This document shows positions 26,034-35,370 of a stretch of 64,000 nucleotides of DNA, one piece after another. The stretch spans positions 5,015,295-5,079,294 of the forward strand of contig NC_031497.1 in assembly GCF_000237925.1 (NCBI RefSeq). The letters run 5' to 3'. Positions within the stretch are counted from its first letter, which is position 1; every line of letters starts with the position of its first letter. The notes below the pieces were generated by a model. That model had not been told where the DNA came from and did no database searches. It saw only the letters and a program-made list of their open reading frames with translations. A program made the translations under genes and the position numbers. Source of the stretch: Schistosoma mansoni. Its lineage: Eukaryota > Platyhelminthes > Trematoda > Strigeidida > Schistosomatidae.

Positions 26034-29000
26034 GACAAATCTCCGTAGAATAGTTCCGAAAGTCCCAGTTATTCATATCGATCTAACAGTATACACACAA
26101 ATTAATCTTTCAATTACTTCTTTTTAGTGATTGCTGATAGTTTACAAGGTGAGTAGTTATTTAGTTAGTTTGCTTATTCATCCGTTTTTTTTTTCTACTA
26201 AAAAGTCTATTTCATTGTGTTGATAGACCTGGTAGAAGTTCTTATTTTACTATCTAAGTTGTTTATTGCTTTTTTCTTTTCATTTCCCTATTAGTAGTTT
26301 GACTGATAATTCCACTGCATTAGGATTTGTACAATCTGTAGTACATGTAAGTAAACAATGTTTCTTTTTAAACCTGTTTATATAATTTAAAAAAATATAG
26401 TTTGGTTTAATATTCTTAATCTTTACATCATAGTTTTTATTTTGCCTTCCCTAATGGAGAGATTTTTCAGCCAGGGATAATTTTTCATAGTTGAAGTTTG
26501 TTGGTCTTTGTTCTAAGGTATATCATTAACTTATTTAAAATCAGACTAGTATGTCGATAAACTTTGAATGGTTTAAAATAAGTATAACACAATTAAAACA
26601 GTAGGGAATAAGTTTTCATTCTACCTTTGTTCGTTTAAAGCTGGGAATGTCAACTGTTAAGATTAGATCCAGATATTTTTTTAAAATATCGGGTACTTAG
26701 TTTTAATTCATATATGATGGTTGTTTGGATCTTTCCACTGATATTTTAGAACTGCAATTAATCAGTCTTTTTTTTGGTATGTGTTTATCCCGTGCAGATT
26801 GCCTCAATATTGCCAGTAGGTTATAAACATTTGAAGCAGAGTTAGATTCCACTACTAGCCACCATCCATATCTGCTTCACAGGGTACTTATATTTTAACA
26901 TACAAAAGTCAGGTTTGATATGAATTTTACAAAGAAATGAATAGTAAGTTGCAATATTTAAATTAATCGTCAGTTGATGTTAGAATTAGACTTTCAAAGT
27001 TTATCCTTATTCAATTAATTTGGTGTTTTTAATCATCGAATTCTGATTGATCAAATAATTCTGTTAATACATCATTTAAGATGAGAAAAGTGTAGTTTTC
27101 AAAATAACCTTTGTTAATAACAATCTACAATTCGTTACGATCAGAGGTGAGATAGTGAAGGTCCTTTCTAGTCTCACTGGAATATCAATATGTTTCCGGT
27201 TTTCATTCAACTTGTTAATATCACCTAACTGTAAAATGTGAATTTTTTCTCAACCGGAATTTACACTAGTATTTCTAACAGTATCTTAGCTTATATTACC
27301 CAGTTTATTCACTCAAAGTACTGGCAATATAATTACTATATAATGAAGTTGAGCACATAGGGGTAATTATTCTCTTCATTAGTGAAATGACCGAATTCTA
27401 TCAAACATAATGAGCATCCATGTTAAAAGCAATGAAAACATGATTCCTTCTTTTTATTTCGTTGTGACGCTTTTCCCGGATATCATTTCGATAGAGGAAG
27501 GATTATAATGTACAAAAAAACAGTAGTCACATTTGGCTTCCCTATTATCTGAGTTAATTAGTCAGTGTTTCAAACGAAAAAGGATAGTTAATAGTGTTTG
27601 TATCTAATTGATCGATTACTTTGTGTGAATTAACCAAAAATAGCAGTTATCATCAATGAAATTGAATGATCGTCAAGCTATGCGCAGATCGATTTAAGTT
27701 AGAACTGTACCACTGGACACCAACCCTAGTGATTCTAATGGTTAAACGTTTACTGTGAGAAGTGGAGTTGGTAAGTCCGATCCTTGGTGGGATCGTGGGT
27801 AACCACTACTAAGGAGTCCTATAATAGGATGAAATAAATGTTCAACCCCCTCTGATTTTCAATAACATCCCAAATAAGATCAACCTGTGACGAATACCAT
27901 TTACATACCCTTAATAGTTATTTCACAATAAACACTATATTTGACTTTGATTACATTGATGAATATTGTTAACCATTTTTGTTCATATACATTTTCTCAT
28001 AACATTTTTTCACTTTTGACGACGACTATTCGATTGCTTTTGTATTGTTACTTTTTTATACTCAGCCATACTAATTCACTCCATTTCTCTTTTTCCGTCT
28101 CACTCCCATAGAATACACCCGCTAATCCTTCTTATGCGTTAACAATAACACCAAGCATACCTAATCAAACCTCCTGTGGTCATTCCACAAATTTCACTAG
28201 TCAGCATCAAAATATTTCACATTTATCTCCAAGTAAGTTTTAGTTATTTTTCCAGTTTCCTATGAAAAAATTAGCCTATCTTTCTTTTCATCTGCAATAC
28301 TTTACATTTTATATGATTATGCAAGAAATTCCACTTTCAGTATAAGGTTGTAGAGATTGTTGATATTGACTATTGAAGCGACATGTGTGGAATATATTTC
28401 TGAATATTCCAATTTAGATGTATGTAAAATAGGAAATTGATTTAATACTGTACAATGGATGCAGAGAATTACTTACTGTGATTAGGTTTACAGTAGTGAA
28501 TGAAGCTGATATTATTATTATTGTTGCTATTATTGCCATAAAACTTTTTGTTCTCCTTACTTAAATTATTTTCTGTTCATTATCTCATAGTCCCTCACGA
28601 ATGTTGATTATAGTTTTTTCATCTCAGTCTATCTCTTCTTAACAGATTTTTATTAAGGTGTTTGTAAATTTATGATCACTTCAACTAGTGGATTATTGTT
28701 CTAGAACTAACGTTACTTTTGTCCCCGCTGTTATTATTAACAATTTTCTCATCGTCGCTAACTGAATTGCTTTCTCTTGGTTTGTTTGTTTACTTATTTA
28801 CTTCTAGAGGAAACAAAACCTCTTTATTATTGCGATGTCTCGAAAGTTTTCAGTCTGACCAAATCTGTTTTAATCAGATAGAATGATTCAGATCGCTTAG
28901 CGGACGATCCGTACAACTTACTAAATTACGTTTGCTGAGCTATAAATTTGGGAAAATATTAACTATTATCCAATATGATTTCTAATCTATACTTACATGT

Positions 29001-30593
29001 TTATTGGTTTTCGGATTTACGTTTTGCTTGGGAATGAATTTAAATTGATACTTTCTATTTAGGAAACCTGTTTTGCTGTTTTTGTGGTACTTCTCTGCGG
29101 ATCTTAGTTTAAATATAACCACACAGTAGTGACCATTGTTGTATTTGTCTAATTTGTGCATATTTATTATGTTCAGATTTCGATTGCTTTGAGTTAGTCG
29201 AGAGAAAACCCTGGACTTAGTGGTAATTAACACTTATCGGGAAGGCATGCCTAAAATTTTGTGAGAACTGATGAAGCGTTTGGGATTCAAATCCGAGCTA
29301 ACAAGTTTTCCAGTCCGAGACGTTACCACTGGGATACTTGGATTTCAGGAATTTTCTGACATATATTCTCTGTCATGATGCTTGTTCAAAACATTGTTAA
29401 TATCTGTATATGTTCAGCAATTTAATTTTTTATCATCCTAAGCATTGTTCAGTGACATCAGAGTTTTAAAAAGTTTAAAAAGTAGAGAACGTGATAAAAT
29501 TCTATTTATTTATCACTGCAGATAAACTGTACGCACATATGTGAGAAGGTTTCGATTCCTAAGCCACTGACAATCTTTAATTTTAGTAATGATTCGGGGA
29601 TTATATCTGTTACTTGTTTATCCTCTACTTATAATTTTAGTTAACCCTGTTACCATGTGGAGTCGTTTATCCAACCCTTTGCCAGCTCCAGATCCTCCAA
29701 CAAAACTGTTTAATACTAAACGTGTTCCATTTCAACATCCTCCTCAACTTCCTTCTGCTATTAATAATCAAAAGTTTCAACAATTCCCAGTCATTGGATC
29801 GGGTAATTCTATTTGCAGCACTCAAGGAATTCCACAAACACTAGTCACAAACCATTTGCCTTATCATATAACATCGAATTCCACAACTATTCCAATCGAT
29901 TCAGTTGTTCATTTGCCTGCTGATGCCTACCTAAAACAAAATATGAATACTAATGTAATGGGATTGGCTACAAATCCTTTACAATATTCAACATTATGTA
30001 ATCCTAGTCCTTTAAATGATTTAAATTCTAAACAGTTTTTGCAAAATTTAAATAAAATGCAATTGAGTAGTCAACTTTATTCATCTTTTCCTACTCCTAT
30101 GCACCTGTCTCTACCTCCATCGCTCGTTCCAACTACTCAGTTCTCACTAGTATCGTCTTCATCATCACCAGCAGTATTATCAACCGTCTTCAATAGTGGA
30201 AATCAAATTCATCATTGGCAATGTACAAACTTCCCATCAAATTCAAACATTTCCAAATTAACTGGAAATATCCCTGTAGGTTATGATACTACATCATTAT
30301 TAATGCCTTCTGGAAATCCAATTTTAAATAATTCCAACAATAGTAATAATATTCAAAATGGTTTCTTATCATATCCTTTTTTACTTCCTAATTCAACATT
30401 TACAAACATTGGACATTTGAACTTATGTAATTCAACTCCTTTGTTAGGAGCATGTCCATCATCTTTGCAATCAATACTTGGTGCATCATACATTCTTGGT
30501 GCGCAGAACTTTAATAATAATAATAATAATGGTAATAATAATAACCAAGGTCACAATCTTAATACTCTTCAAAATTGTATCTGGCTTCCTTAA
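10735..30593 (+). CDS. Large Asn/Ser-rich, probably nuclear protein, unidentified (3' part, eight exons)
   Basis: Eight exons with consensus splice sites join without a phase conflict: 10735-10972, 16484-17239, 18608-19362, 21213-21437, 22389-23158, 26295-26346, 28112-28232 and 29641-30593 (stop TAA at 30591-30593). Together they encode 1289 residues. The first exon is internal, because it opens in frame with no ATG near its start, so the N-terminus lies outside or was not found. Three patches look conserved: HLHEFVAYPELLTLPIDQLS in exon 1, LRRSRLRGTDSLVIKFKRH at the start of exon 3, and RPRIPPKRLDLANQDLELAL at its end. Basic clusters (RSKRKRHK, NSRRQKSK) in exon 4 suggest a nuclear location. 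The rest is low-complexity Asn, Ser and Thr with long Asn runs, common in schistosome regulatory proteins. I do not recognise the family; a chromatin or transcription factor is possible but not shown. Confidence 0.75.
11151..11181. repeat. AAT microsatellite
   Basis: About nine AAT units, read as TAATAATAAT on the plus strand, inside an intron. Confidence 0.85.
12326..12640 (-). mobile_element. tRNA-like SINE with hammerhead ribozyme, minus strand
   Basis: Read on the minus strand, an upstream body (about 12640-12480) is followed by an A-box-like block (12454-12469, TGGTCTAGAGATTAAG), a B-box-like block (12418-12435, GGTCCTGGGTTAAAGTCC), a hammerhead motif (12365-12391) and a 3' block with CCAGTGCTTCCAGGTTTTC. 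The same order recurs at 23505-23890 and 24229-24410. Pol III transcription is inferred from the box pair. Confidence 0.78.
12365..12391 (-). ncRNA. Hammerhead ribozyme core with canonical boxes
   Basis: The minus strand reads CTGATGAG, then a stem-loop TCCCATACTAGGGT, then GAAAC. Both core boxes (CUGAUGA and GAAA) match the hammerhead consensus. Stem II relies partly on wobble pairs, so activity is uncertain. GTC triplets that could be the cleavage site follow within 10 bases. Confidence 0.72.
12657..12747. repeat. Perfect 21-bp inverted repeat (SINE-tail palindrome)
   Basis: The arms 12657-12677 and 12727-12747 are exact reverse complements, separated by 49 bp. Each arm resembles the 3' tail of the tRNA-like SINEs (ATCTCTACAACCC type), so this is probably two tails in opposite orientation. 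Confidence 0.8.
14083..14104. repeat. TA dinucleotide microsatellite
   Basis: An uninterrupted run of alternating T and A in an intron. Confidence 0.85.
15116..15175 (+). mobile_element. Sm-alpha SINE fragment
   Basis: Contains the 3' body block of Sm-alpha (GATTCTATTGCTAGCCACCA, then ATCCATCTATGC) preceded by a decayed GCGCGTC segment where the cleavage site would be. The ribozyme core is missing. Confidence 0.55.
16190..16420 (+). mobile_element. Degraded tRNA-like SINE
   Basis: Shows an A-box-like block (CCAGAGGTTAGGCGTTC), a B-box-like block (GTCCTGGCTTTGATTTCC) and CTGATGAGGAGTTCC where the hammerhead sits in better copies. A tail near 16388-16415 resembles the family tail. It lies just upstream of the 16484 exon. 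Confidence 0.55.
16484..17239 (+). CDS. Unidentified nuclear-type protein, second exon seen
   Basis: Acceptor CTATAG before 16484, donor GTGAGT after 17239. Enters by completing Glu and leaves one base (C). Begins STSPQESRFIIVNRGIYSRL, then becomes Asn/Ser-rich with a run of Asn codons (AAT) at about 17101-17147. Confidence 0.75.
17240..18607 (+). other. Intron of the unidentified nuclear-type gene
   Basis: A 1.4-kb intron. No repeat or second gene recognised. Confidence 0.5.
18608..19362 (+). CDS. Unidentified nuclear-type protein, third exon seen
   Basis: Acceptor TTTACAG before 18608, donor GTAAGA after 19362. The carried C plus CT gives Pro; the exon ends in phase 0. It opens with the basic block AKLRRSRLRGTDSLVIKFKR and closes with RPRIPPKRLDLANQDLELAL. 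The centre is low-complexity Thr/Ser/Asn/His. Confidence 0.78.
19363..21212 (+). other. Intron of the unidentified nuclear-type gene
   Basis: A 1.85-kb intron. No repeat or second gene recognised. Confidence 0.5.
21213..21437 (+). CDS. Unidentified nuclear-type protein, fourth exon seen (basic)
   Basis: Acceptor CATTTTTAG before 21213, donor GTAAGT after 21437; phase 0 in and out. A second in-frame AG sits at 21228 and could be used instead. The exon is strongly basic (RRTKAVLRSKRKRHK and NSRRQKSK), consistent with a nuclear localisation signal. Confidence 0.75.
21438..22388 (+). other. Intron of the unidentified nuclear-type gene
   Basis: A 0.95-kb intron with a short TA run near 21706-21720. 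Nothing else recognised. Confidence 0.5.
22389..23158 (+). CDS. Unidentified nuclear-type protein, fifth exon seen
   Basis: Acceptor CTTTGTAG before 22389, donor GTAATT after 23158. Phase 0 in; leaves two bases (AG). Starts KGQRHKSSGKSPIPNS, then low-complexity Ser/Asn/Thr/Asp with a basic spot (SLKRKSDNKQR). Confidence 0.75.
23505..23890 (+). mobile_element. tRNA-like SINE with degenerate hammerhead
   Basis: The order is: 5' body (23505-23670), A-box-like block (23679-23694, TGGTCTAGAGATTAAG), B-box-like block (23715-23733), hammerhead-like region (23757-23787, CTGTTGATAAGTCCC then CGCTAGGACGGAAC), 3' block GTGCTTCCAGGTTTTC, and a tail ending TCTCCACAACCCCCC near 23880. The ribozyme boxes carry several changes, so self-cleavage is unlikely. 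Confidence 0.75.
24060..24228 (-). mobile_element. Partial tRNA-like SINE, minus strand
   Basis: The minus strand carries the family 5' body (24228-24162) joined directly to the 3' block at 24110-24159 and a tail at 24060-24080. The A and B boxes and the ribozyme are missing, so this is an internally deleted copy. Confidence 0.65.
24110..24409. repeat. Perfect 50-bp inverted repeat formed by two SINE 3' blocks
   Basis: The arms 24110-24159 and 24360-24409 are exact reverse complements, with a 200-bp spacer that contains the Pol III-like boxes and the hammerhead of the plus-strand copy. Confidence 0.88.
24229..24410 (+). mobile_element. tRNA-like SINE with near-consensus hammerhead
   Basis: A-box-like block at 24247-24262, B-box-like block at 24284-24302 (GGTTCTGGGTTGGAATCTC), hammerhead region 24328-24357 (CTGCTGA, stem-loop, GAAAC; one change in the first box), then the 3' block to 24409. 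It faces the minus-strand partial copy and forms a perfect 50-bp inverted repeat with it. Confidence 0.75.
26001..26030. repeat. AT dinucleotide microsatellite
   Basis: An uninterrupted AT run of about 30 bp in an intron. Confidence 0.85.
26295..26346 (+). CDS. Unidentified nuclear-type protein, sixth exon seen (52 nt)
   Basis: Acceptor TTCCCTATTAG, donor GTAAGT. The carried AG plus T gives Ser; the exon encodes SSLTDNSTALGFVQSVVH and ends in phase 0. Small, but supported by both splice sites and by phase on both sides. Confidence 0.65.
26845..26885 (+). mobile_element. Sm-alpha SINE fragment
   Basis: Only the short family block GATTCCACTACTAGCCACCA and the adjoining CATATCTGCTT remain. Confidence 0.45.
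27690..27875 (+). mobile_element. Degraded tRNA-like SINE
   Basis: Recognisable remnants are an A-box-like block (TAATGGTTAAACGTTTACTG), a B-box-like region (AAGTCCGATCCTTGG) and a hammerhead-like CTACTAAGGAGTCC followed by ATAATAGGATGAAATAAA. Heavily diverged and old. Confidence 0.5.
28112..28232 (+). CDS. Unidentified nuclear-type protein, seventh exon seen
   Basis: Acceptor CTCCCATAG, donor GTAAGT. Phase 0 in; leaves one base (A). Begins NTPANPSYALTITPSIPNQ; polar, with no domain. Confidence 0.7.
28233..29640 (+). other. Intron of the unidentified nuclear-type gene
   Basis: A 1.4-kb intron. A SINE-tail-like stretch sits at 28341-28365; nothing else recognised. A second acceptor compatible with the reading frame lies at 29586. 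Confidence 0.45.
29641..30593 (+). CDS. Unidentified nuclear-type protein, last exon
   Basis: Preceded by a long pyrimidine-rich stretch ending ATTTTAG at 29640; the carried A plus TT gives Ile. The exon is Pro/Ser/Asn/Leu-rich, with PPTKLFNTKRVPFQHPPQLP early, an Asn-rich run near 30511-30546, and stop TAA at 30591-30593. An upstream acceptor at 29586 would add a hydrophobic stretch (LYLLLVYPLLIILV). That stretch is encoded by the polypyrimidine tract itself, so I prefer the 29641 start. Confidence 0.72.
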
Positions 30594-31806
30594 TCTTATT
30601 GATAAACTTTTCCAAGTGTATTGTAACTCAGTAGTTAGATAAATATGCCCATCTTTATGTGTGTCTGCGTGCATACGTGCCTACTAGCCTGTTTTTGTAA
30701 TGCTTATGTGATTAACTGTATTATAAATATTATGATATATGTCAGTAATAGCAATTTTTTTCTTAAAACACAAATAAGCATGTAAAGATTTACAAAATAG
30801 TTGAGAAATGTATATTCATTTTCTATATATATTTCTCTATTTTGTTTGTATATGTGTATTTTACCTGGTCTTCACTTATACCCTGGTTTATTAATTTACC
30901 ATGACAGTCTCTTCTCTATCTCTCTCCCTCTCTCTCGATAATATCTGTATTGGTTTAGCTGTATTTATAAAGAAATGGAGAGCTATTGAAATACACTTAA
31001 ACTCCATGATTTTCTTTTGTTGCTTTGTGTTGTTTATATATTCATGAGTTGAACAGGGTGGAAATAGTTTAAATGAAATTATTTACCTGAATTTTATGTC
31101 TCATGTTTGAATAATTATCAGCAGGATTTCTCTTCAGTGTCGATTAGGCTCATCCGCTTTGAACGTTCAGAACTTATGCTTCTGTAATTCTGTCAATAAT
31201 TTAACTACGAAATAATATCCTACGATATTGGACTCAGGAAATAGTTATTCGATAACATATATGTATGTATATTTATTTATTAGGTCAATTAATAAACTAG
31301 AAGTGGAATGTTTGATAATATATAGCTCACCATCATTCACGTCATTCGGTAGTATTTCTTACTGGAATATCAAATCTTCATTTCCCACTTAGTTTATTTT
31401 ATCTACTCATTTAACTTGAGACGGTTACATTTTTACTATCTGCCACCAAACAACTTACATTGTGGCGTCGATTCACTCAGATTACTGTCCACATTGTAAA
31501 ACTTGGCAAACAGAATTCCGTAAGTACTGGAAATCAGACAACATGATATTGATTATTAACCAGTAACTGAGTTGTATGAACTACTTACTGTGTAGAAATG
31601 TATATATCAATAAATAAATTAATTATTTTTGCACTAATGATCAGTTTGAGTCAGGTCATTGATTGACGACTAACGATTGTAAATAGTTTAATTCACTGTG
31701 TTTATATTTATCAATCCGATTATAAACAGAGCTGAAAAATTATTTGTATTCGACGTGAGATTGTGCACTATTATTATTTTCATTAATCAACTAAGTGAGA
31801 TGTGAT
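30594..31806 (+). other. Probable 3' UTR and downstream flank
   Basis: Untranslated sequence after the stop. Candidate polyadenylation hexamers (AATAAA) occur near 31289 and 31609; which is used cannot be told. A CT-rich run lies at about 30913-30938. Confidence 0.4.
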
Positions 31807-31821
31807 AACATTAGAAAAGAA

Positions 31822-31959
31822 CTCCTCCTGCAGCTCCTCCGGGGGCTACTGCCGGTCCCAAGCCCGGGTAAAGGAAGAGGGTTGGGCATGGGGTTAGCGA
31901 CCCCATCCCGAAGAAAACCAACTCGCTAATAAAACGCTTACCAGAAAATTATTCAAACC
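31822..31959 (+). mobile_element. 138-bp RTE-like mini-insertion with 15-bp target duplications
   Basis: The insert is flanked by perfect copies of AACATTAGAAAAGAA (31807-31821 and 31960-31974). Its GC-rich start (CTCCTCCGGGGGCTACTGCC, then GGTCCCAAGCCCGGGTAAAG) resembles the 5' leader of another RTE lineage as I remember it. No coding capacity. Probably a short non-autonomous derivative. Confidence 0.75.
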
Positions 31960-31974
31960 AACATTAGAAAAGAA

Positions 31975-32319
31975 AGACAAATTTATATGCTAATTTAATG
32001 AATACTGAATAATACGTATTCTTACGTCATTATATGTGTCTAGAAAGAATTCAGTGTTTTTAATTTGCAGTACTAATGACATTATTCACTCCTGTGTTAC
32101 CAAAACATTATAGTCATTGATAGATTTCTGATCAGAATAGAATATTTGATTTCATTTAACTGAGTGTCTACATACATCGTGATCATACCACTTTTAATCT
32201 AGTGATTCTTACTTAAACTATTTGAAAAAAGCACTTTATTTTCAACTATCATCTATATTTACAATGCAGCCGTTTACTTCCAAATGATTATTGCTTGTAA
32301 GTAGATAAACATCAGTACT
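31975..32319. other. AT-rich non-coding stretch
   Basis: Nothing recognised. Confidence 0.4.
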
Positions 32320-32596
32320 GATATGGATAGCAAATCAGAAGTAGCGAAAGGTCGATCGATAGCAATCAGAAGTGAACTAAAGGTCAAGTGCATTTCATTG
32401 GGGTCAATGGGTCATTTTACTAAGGATAGACTGGTATATATATGAATGAGCATTTGCGTATTTTATTCGGTAGTCCAATACGCTTTCTTACTCACTCTTG
32501 TATTCTCACTCAAGTACTCACCTTGGGGATTGACACATAGCATGCCGTGTATCAGTACTAGATTTTGAACACCGCATGTCACAACACGTATATACT
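32320..32596 (+). repeat. LTR-like fragment (shared with 60263-60516)
   Basis: About 250 bp is shared with a block at 60263-60516, including a TATA-like TATATATGAATGAG and an ending ATGTCACAACAC. The promoter-like centre and CA-type end suggest a solo LTR or a retroelement promoter of unknown family. No coding part is attached. It looks old, since the two copies differ at many positions. Confidence 0.4.
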
Positions 32597-34325
32597 TCAG
32601 AAAATGTAATTTCAGTTCACCCAACCTAGTGTATTGTTCTAGTTCCGTTTGTGTCTGTTAAATAAATCGGAAGATTTGTAGAAATTCATCTGAAAGGTAA
32701 AGCTTTAATTTTGTGCTCAAAATCTTATCTAGTGTACATTAGTCTACAAACAGACATTATGAAGTTGGACTTTCAAACTTTCGGAAGGATTTGACTCTTA
32801 CGGCCACCAAAAGTGAGGATATGAAGCCTTTTGAAATTCATCTGATTAAAATGTATTTATGATAATTTAAACGTTTATTTATTTTTACACTGGTAACAGT
32901 TTTCTCAGAATAATGCGGAATAAGTGTATCATATTGAGTGAAATCTATACACTGAAGTAAATATCACTGATGATCAACAGGGTTTTATTTGACTGTGTAA
33001 TATTTGACCAGTATGTATAAACTTTAGTCGAAAGGCTCAGTAATTCGTAGTATCTATTAATTTGACCGAAATGTAAGGAAAGTAGTACGTGTTGAAGGTA
33101 TTTTAGAAATTTAAAAGTTACTGAAAGATTTTTATATCCGATTATTCACTAGGTTCCCTATAAGTTTGGTTTCGGAATTTTAGAACGGTAAATATCTACT
33201 TAAATGAATACTGAGTATGAAACGAATGAAATTGAAAAATCTCTTGTCTTCCAAATAGTTTGTCTCAGTTGTTTTTAACATTCAATAGTTTTAGGTAGTG
33301 CAGTCATCTTAATATTTACCACTCACATATATCGAGATAACATTTAGTACAGACCAAATAAAGTTGATCTCGATCAGACCACAACAGTAAAAGTGAGTAT
33401 AAAATGAGCTATCTTCAGCCACATTATTAATATATATTGATTATTAGAAGGGGTTTTGTGGAGATTTAGTATTTATCATAGTATTTATCAACTATAATAT
33501 ATATTGGGTAAAAAATTATTTGAGTCTATGAATGATCTCTTTCAGTCTCATTGTTATTCATTAAATATAAAGGCCAAAGATTTTCTATTAAACATTCGAT
33601 TCCAAATAAATTACAAAGTAATTCTATATATTTTTTATAACCAAGAGGAATCGAATTACTTCAGTAGTTGGCTTAGTCTAGTCTTTATTACAAGCATTAA
33701 TAAAACTAGTCTTAGTCATAAAAGTGAAAATTGATATCCTTCTTACTGCGTAAAATGCTCATTCCTTCAGCATTTATTTGTATATTAAGAAGATAGCTAA
33801 AATGAATTAAAAAGAAAACTAACATCTTCAGCATAAAAAGGCTTGTCTACATCATCCTACCGTTCAGAGGTGAGTCAAATAGCTTTATATTAAACCAAAG
33901 GCTTTATTCACTTATCAGCAAAACGTATTACTCAGAGAAGGTCATCATCAGGGAAAAAGTAAAGTCTATGCTTCACAGGAAAAATAAAATTAATGAAAAC
34001 GTTTGCGTCACGTTCCACTGTGTTTGCCAATTTGAATGTACATATGGACACATATAAGTGGAGAAGAGTCTAAGATTCTTTTTGAGAGTTTCGTCTATGG
34101 AAATCACTCCATGTACGTCCTGTTGTTATTGATTCTTCTCGATTCCTTCAGATGGACGTCTTTTGATCCCAGTTGAGATGGTACTATTTATATTTTATTG
34201 TAGTTTTTGTTTATCTTATGTTTTCACCGAATTTCTGTTTTTTTTCAACTACATATATGTTTATAGGTATCGATGCCGAAGTCGGACTTGATAGTTTCAA
34301 ATAAATTGAGCACTGGGTAGGAAGT
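32597..34325. other. Non-coding stretch
   Basis: A SINE-tail-like fragment near 33440-33465 (AAGGGGTTTTGTGGAGATTT). No exon recognised; the 76-residue open frame at 33504 has no family resemblance. Confidence 0.4.
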
Positions 34326-35370
34326 TAGTAATAAATATATTTTTCGTTATATCCCAGTGAGTAGAAAAGTTGTAATTCTGACGTTTTGTGACTTCAGAAG
34401 ACAAAATTAGAGAAAAGACACTATAATAAACATCTTACATTTTAATCATTTTCCTAAGAATATTATTAGAAACTTATTAAACTAAAACTGTCCATCTGTA
34501 AATAACAATCCTAATGAAATATCTCGGATCGGTGCTGTGGTTTTACATTACCGCCAAGATACGACAGAAGAACTATAAGAGATATTGAAAATGTGCAAAA
34601 TTAAAGCTTTCTATAAGACAACTAACACTCCAAGAAACGCTTTAGTTAGAATGAGAGATCCGATTCCGTTCACTTCCAAACAAAATTGTGTTTACAGACT
34701 AGGTTGTGTCGGTTGTGATGCGTTCCATATTGGAGATCTCGACTCAGGCCAAGAAACACTTACGTTACACAGAAAGACCTAATAATCCTGTAGAATTGGA
34801 AAACTTACAGGTTAAATCAACGATATCAGTACATGCTATTTTCAATAATCACCAAACCGATATTAAACATATCAAAATAATTCTGAAAGACTTTTCCAAC
34901 TATAAAGAGATGCGAGTAGCTGAAGTGTTTCACATTACGCTAAATTCCTCTGCCATCATTAGGAAAGAAAGTCTGAATATTCATTCAACTTGGACTATTT
35001 ATACGAACAACCACAACTAATCCTATTTGATTTCCACACAATCTACACACAAACACACCTAATTTCAAACCCACTACTTGATTTTACAAATGCATACTTT
35101 TTTTCATATCCACACTCTAACACGAATTAATACAGTGACAGGTAGTACAGATTTACCTTGACCAAGAATAACTTGATGTTAACATATTCAGACCAAATGT
35201 GATTTTGATTGTACCTAAAATATTCTGCATTTTTCCCTTTGTACTAGTTAAACTTATGTTAGTTTAATTTAGTTATTTATTTACTCTGAAGAAGTGGTTT
35301 GCATTAAGTTAGTGATATAATTTTCCTACTCATTGGGATATAACAAAAAATGTATTTATTACTGCGTCTA
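34326..35370 (+). mobile_element. Penelope-like element remnant with GIY-YIG endonuclease end
   Basis: The end of the element's coding region lies in two plus-strand frames. The first part (34585-34782) reads TTNTPRNALVRMRDPIPF, then NCVYRLGCVGCDAFHIG, the N-terminal half of a GIY-YIG nuclease with its Cys pair. The second (about 34760-35020) reads RPNNPVELENLQVKS, SVHAIFNNHQTDIKHIKII, SNYKEMRVAE and ends NIHSTWTIYTNNHN. The shift between frames and the lack of most of the reverse transcriptase show a truncated, inactive copy. Inverted copies of a terminal sequence (34328-34375 and 35317-35362) bracket it, as seen in Penelope-like elements, which often have complex terminal repeats. Confidence 0.78.

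Larger units (their letters stand above)
23159..26294 (+). other. Intron of the unidentified nuclear-type gene
   Basis: A 3.1-kb intron holding a full tRNA-like SINE (23505-23890), a pair of SINEs in opposite orientation (24060-24410) and a TA microsatellite (26001-26030). Confidence 0.6.
26347..28111 (+). other. Intron of the unidentified nuclear-type gene
   Basis: A 1.8-kb intron with an Sm-alpha body fragment (26845-26885) and a decayed tRNA-like SINE (27690-27875). Confidence 0.5.

Noticed and set aside
26124-26151. Possible 21-nt exon between TTTTTAG and GTGAGT
   Set aside because: In the phase carried from 23158 it reads into TGA; skipping it joins 23158 to 26295 cleanly.
29589-29640. 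Signal-peptide-like start MIRGLYLLLVYPLLIILV
   Set aside because: The hydrophobic residues come from a pyrimidine-rich intron end followed by a strong AG at 29640; the preceding exon also joins in frame, so this is unlikely to be a protein start.
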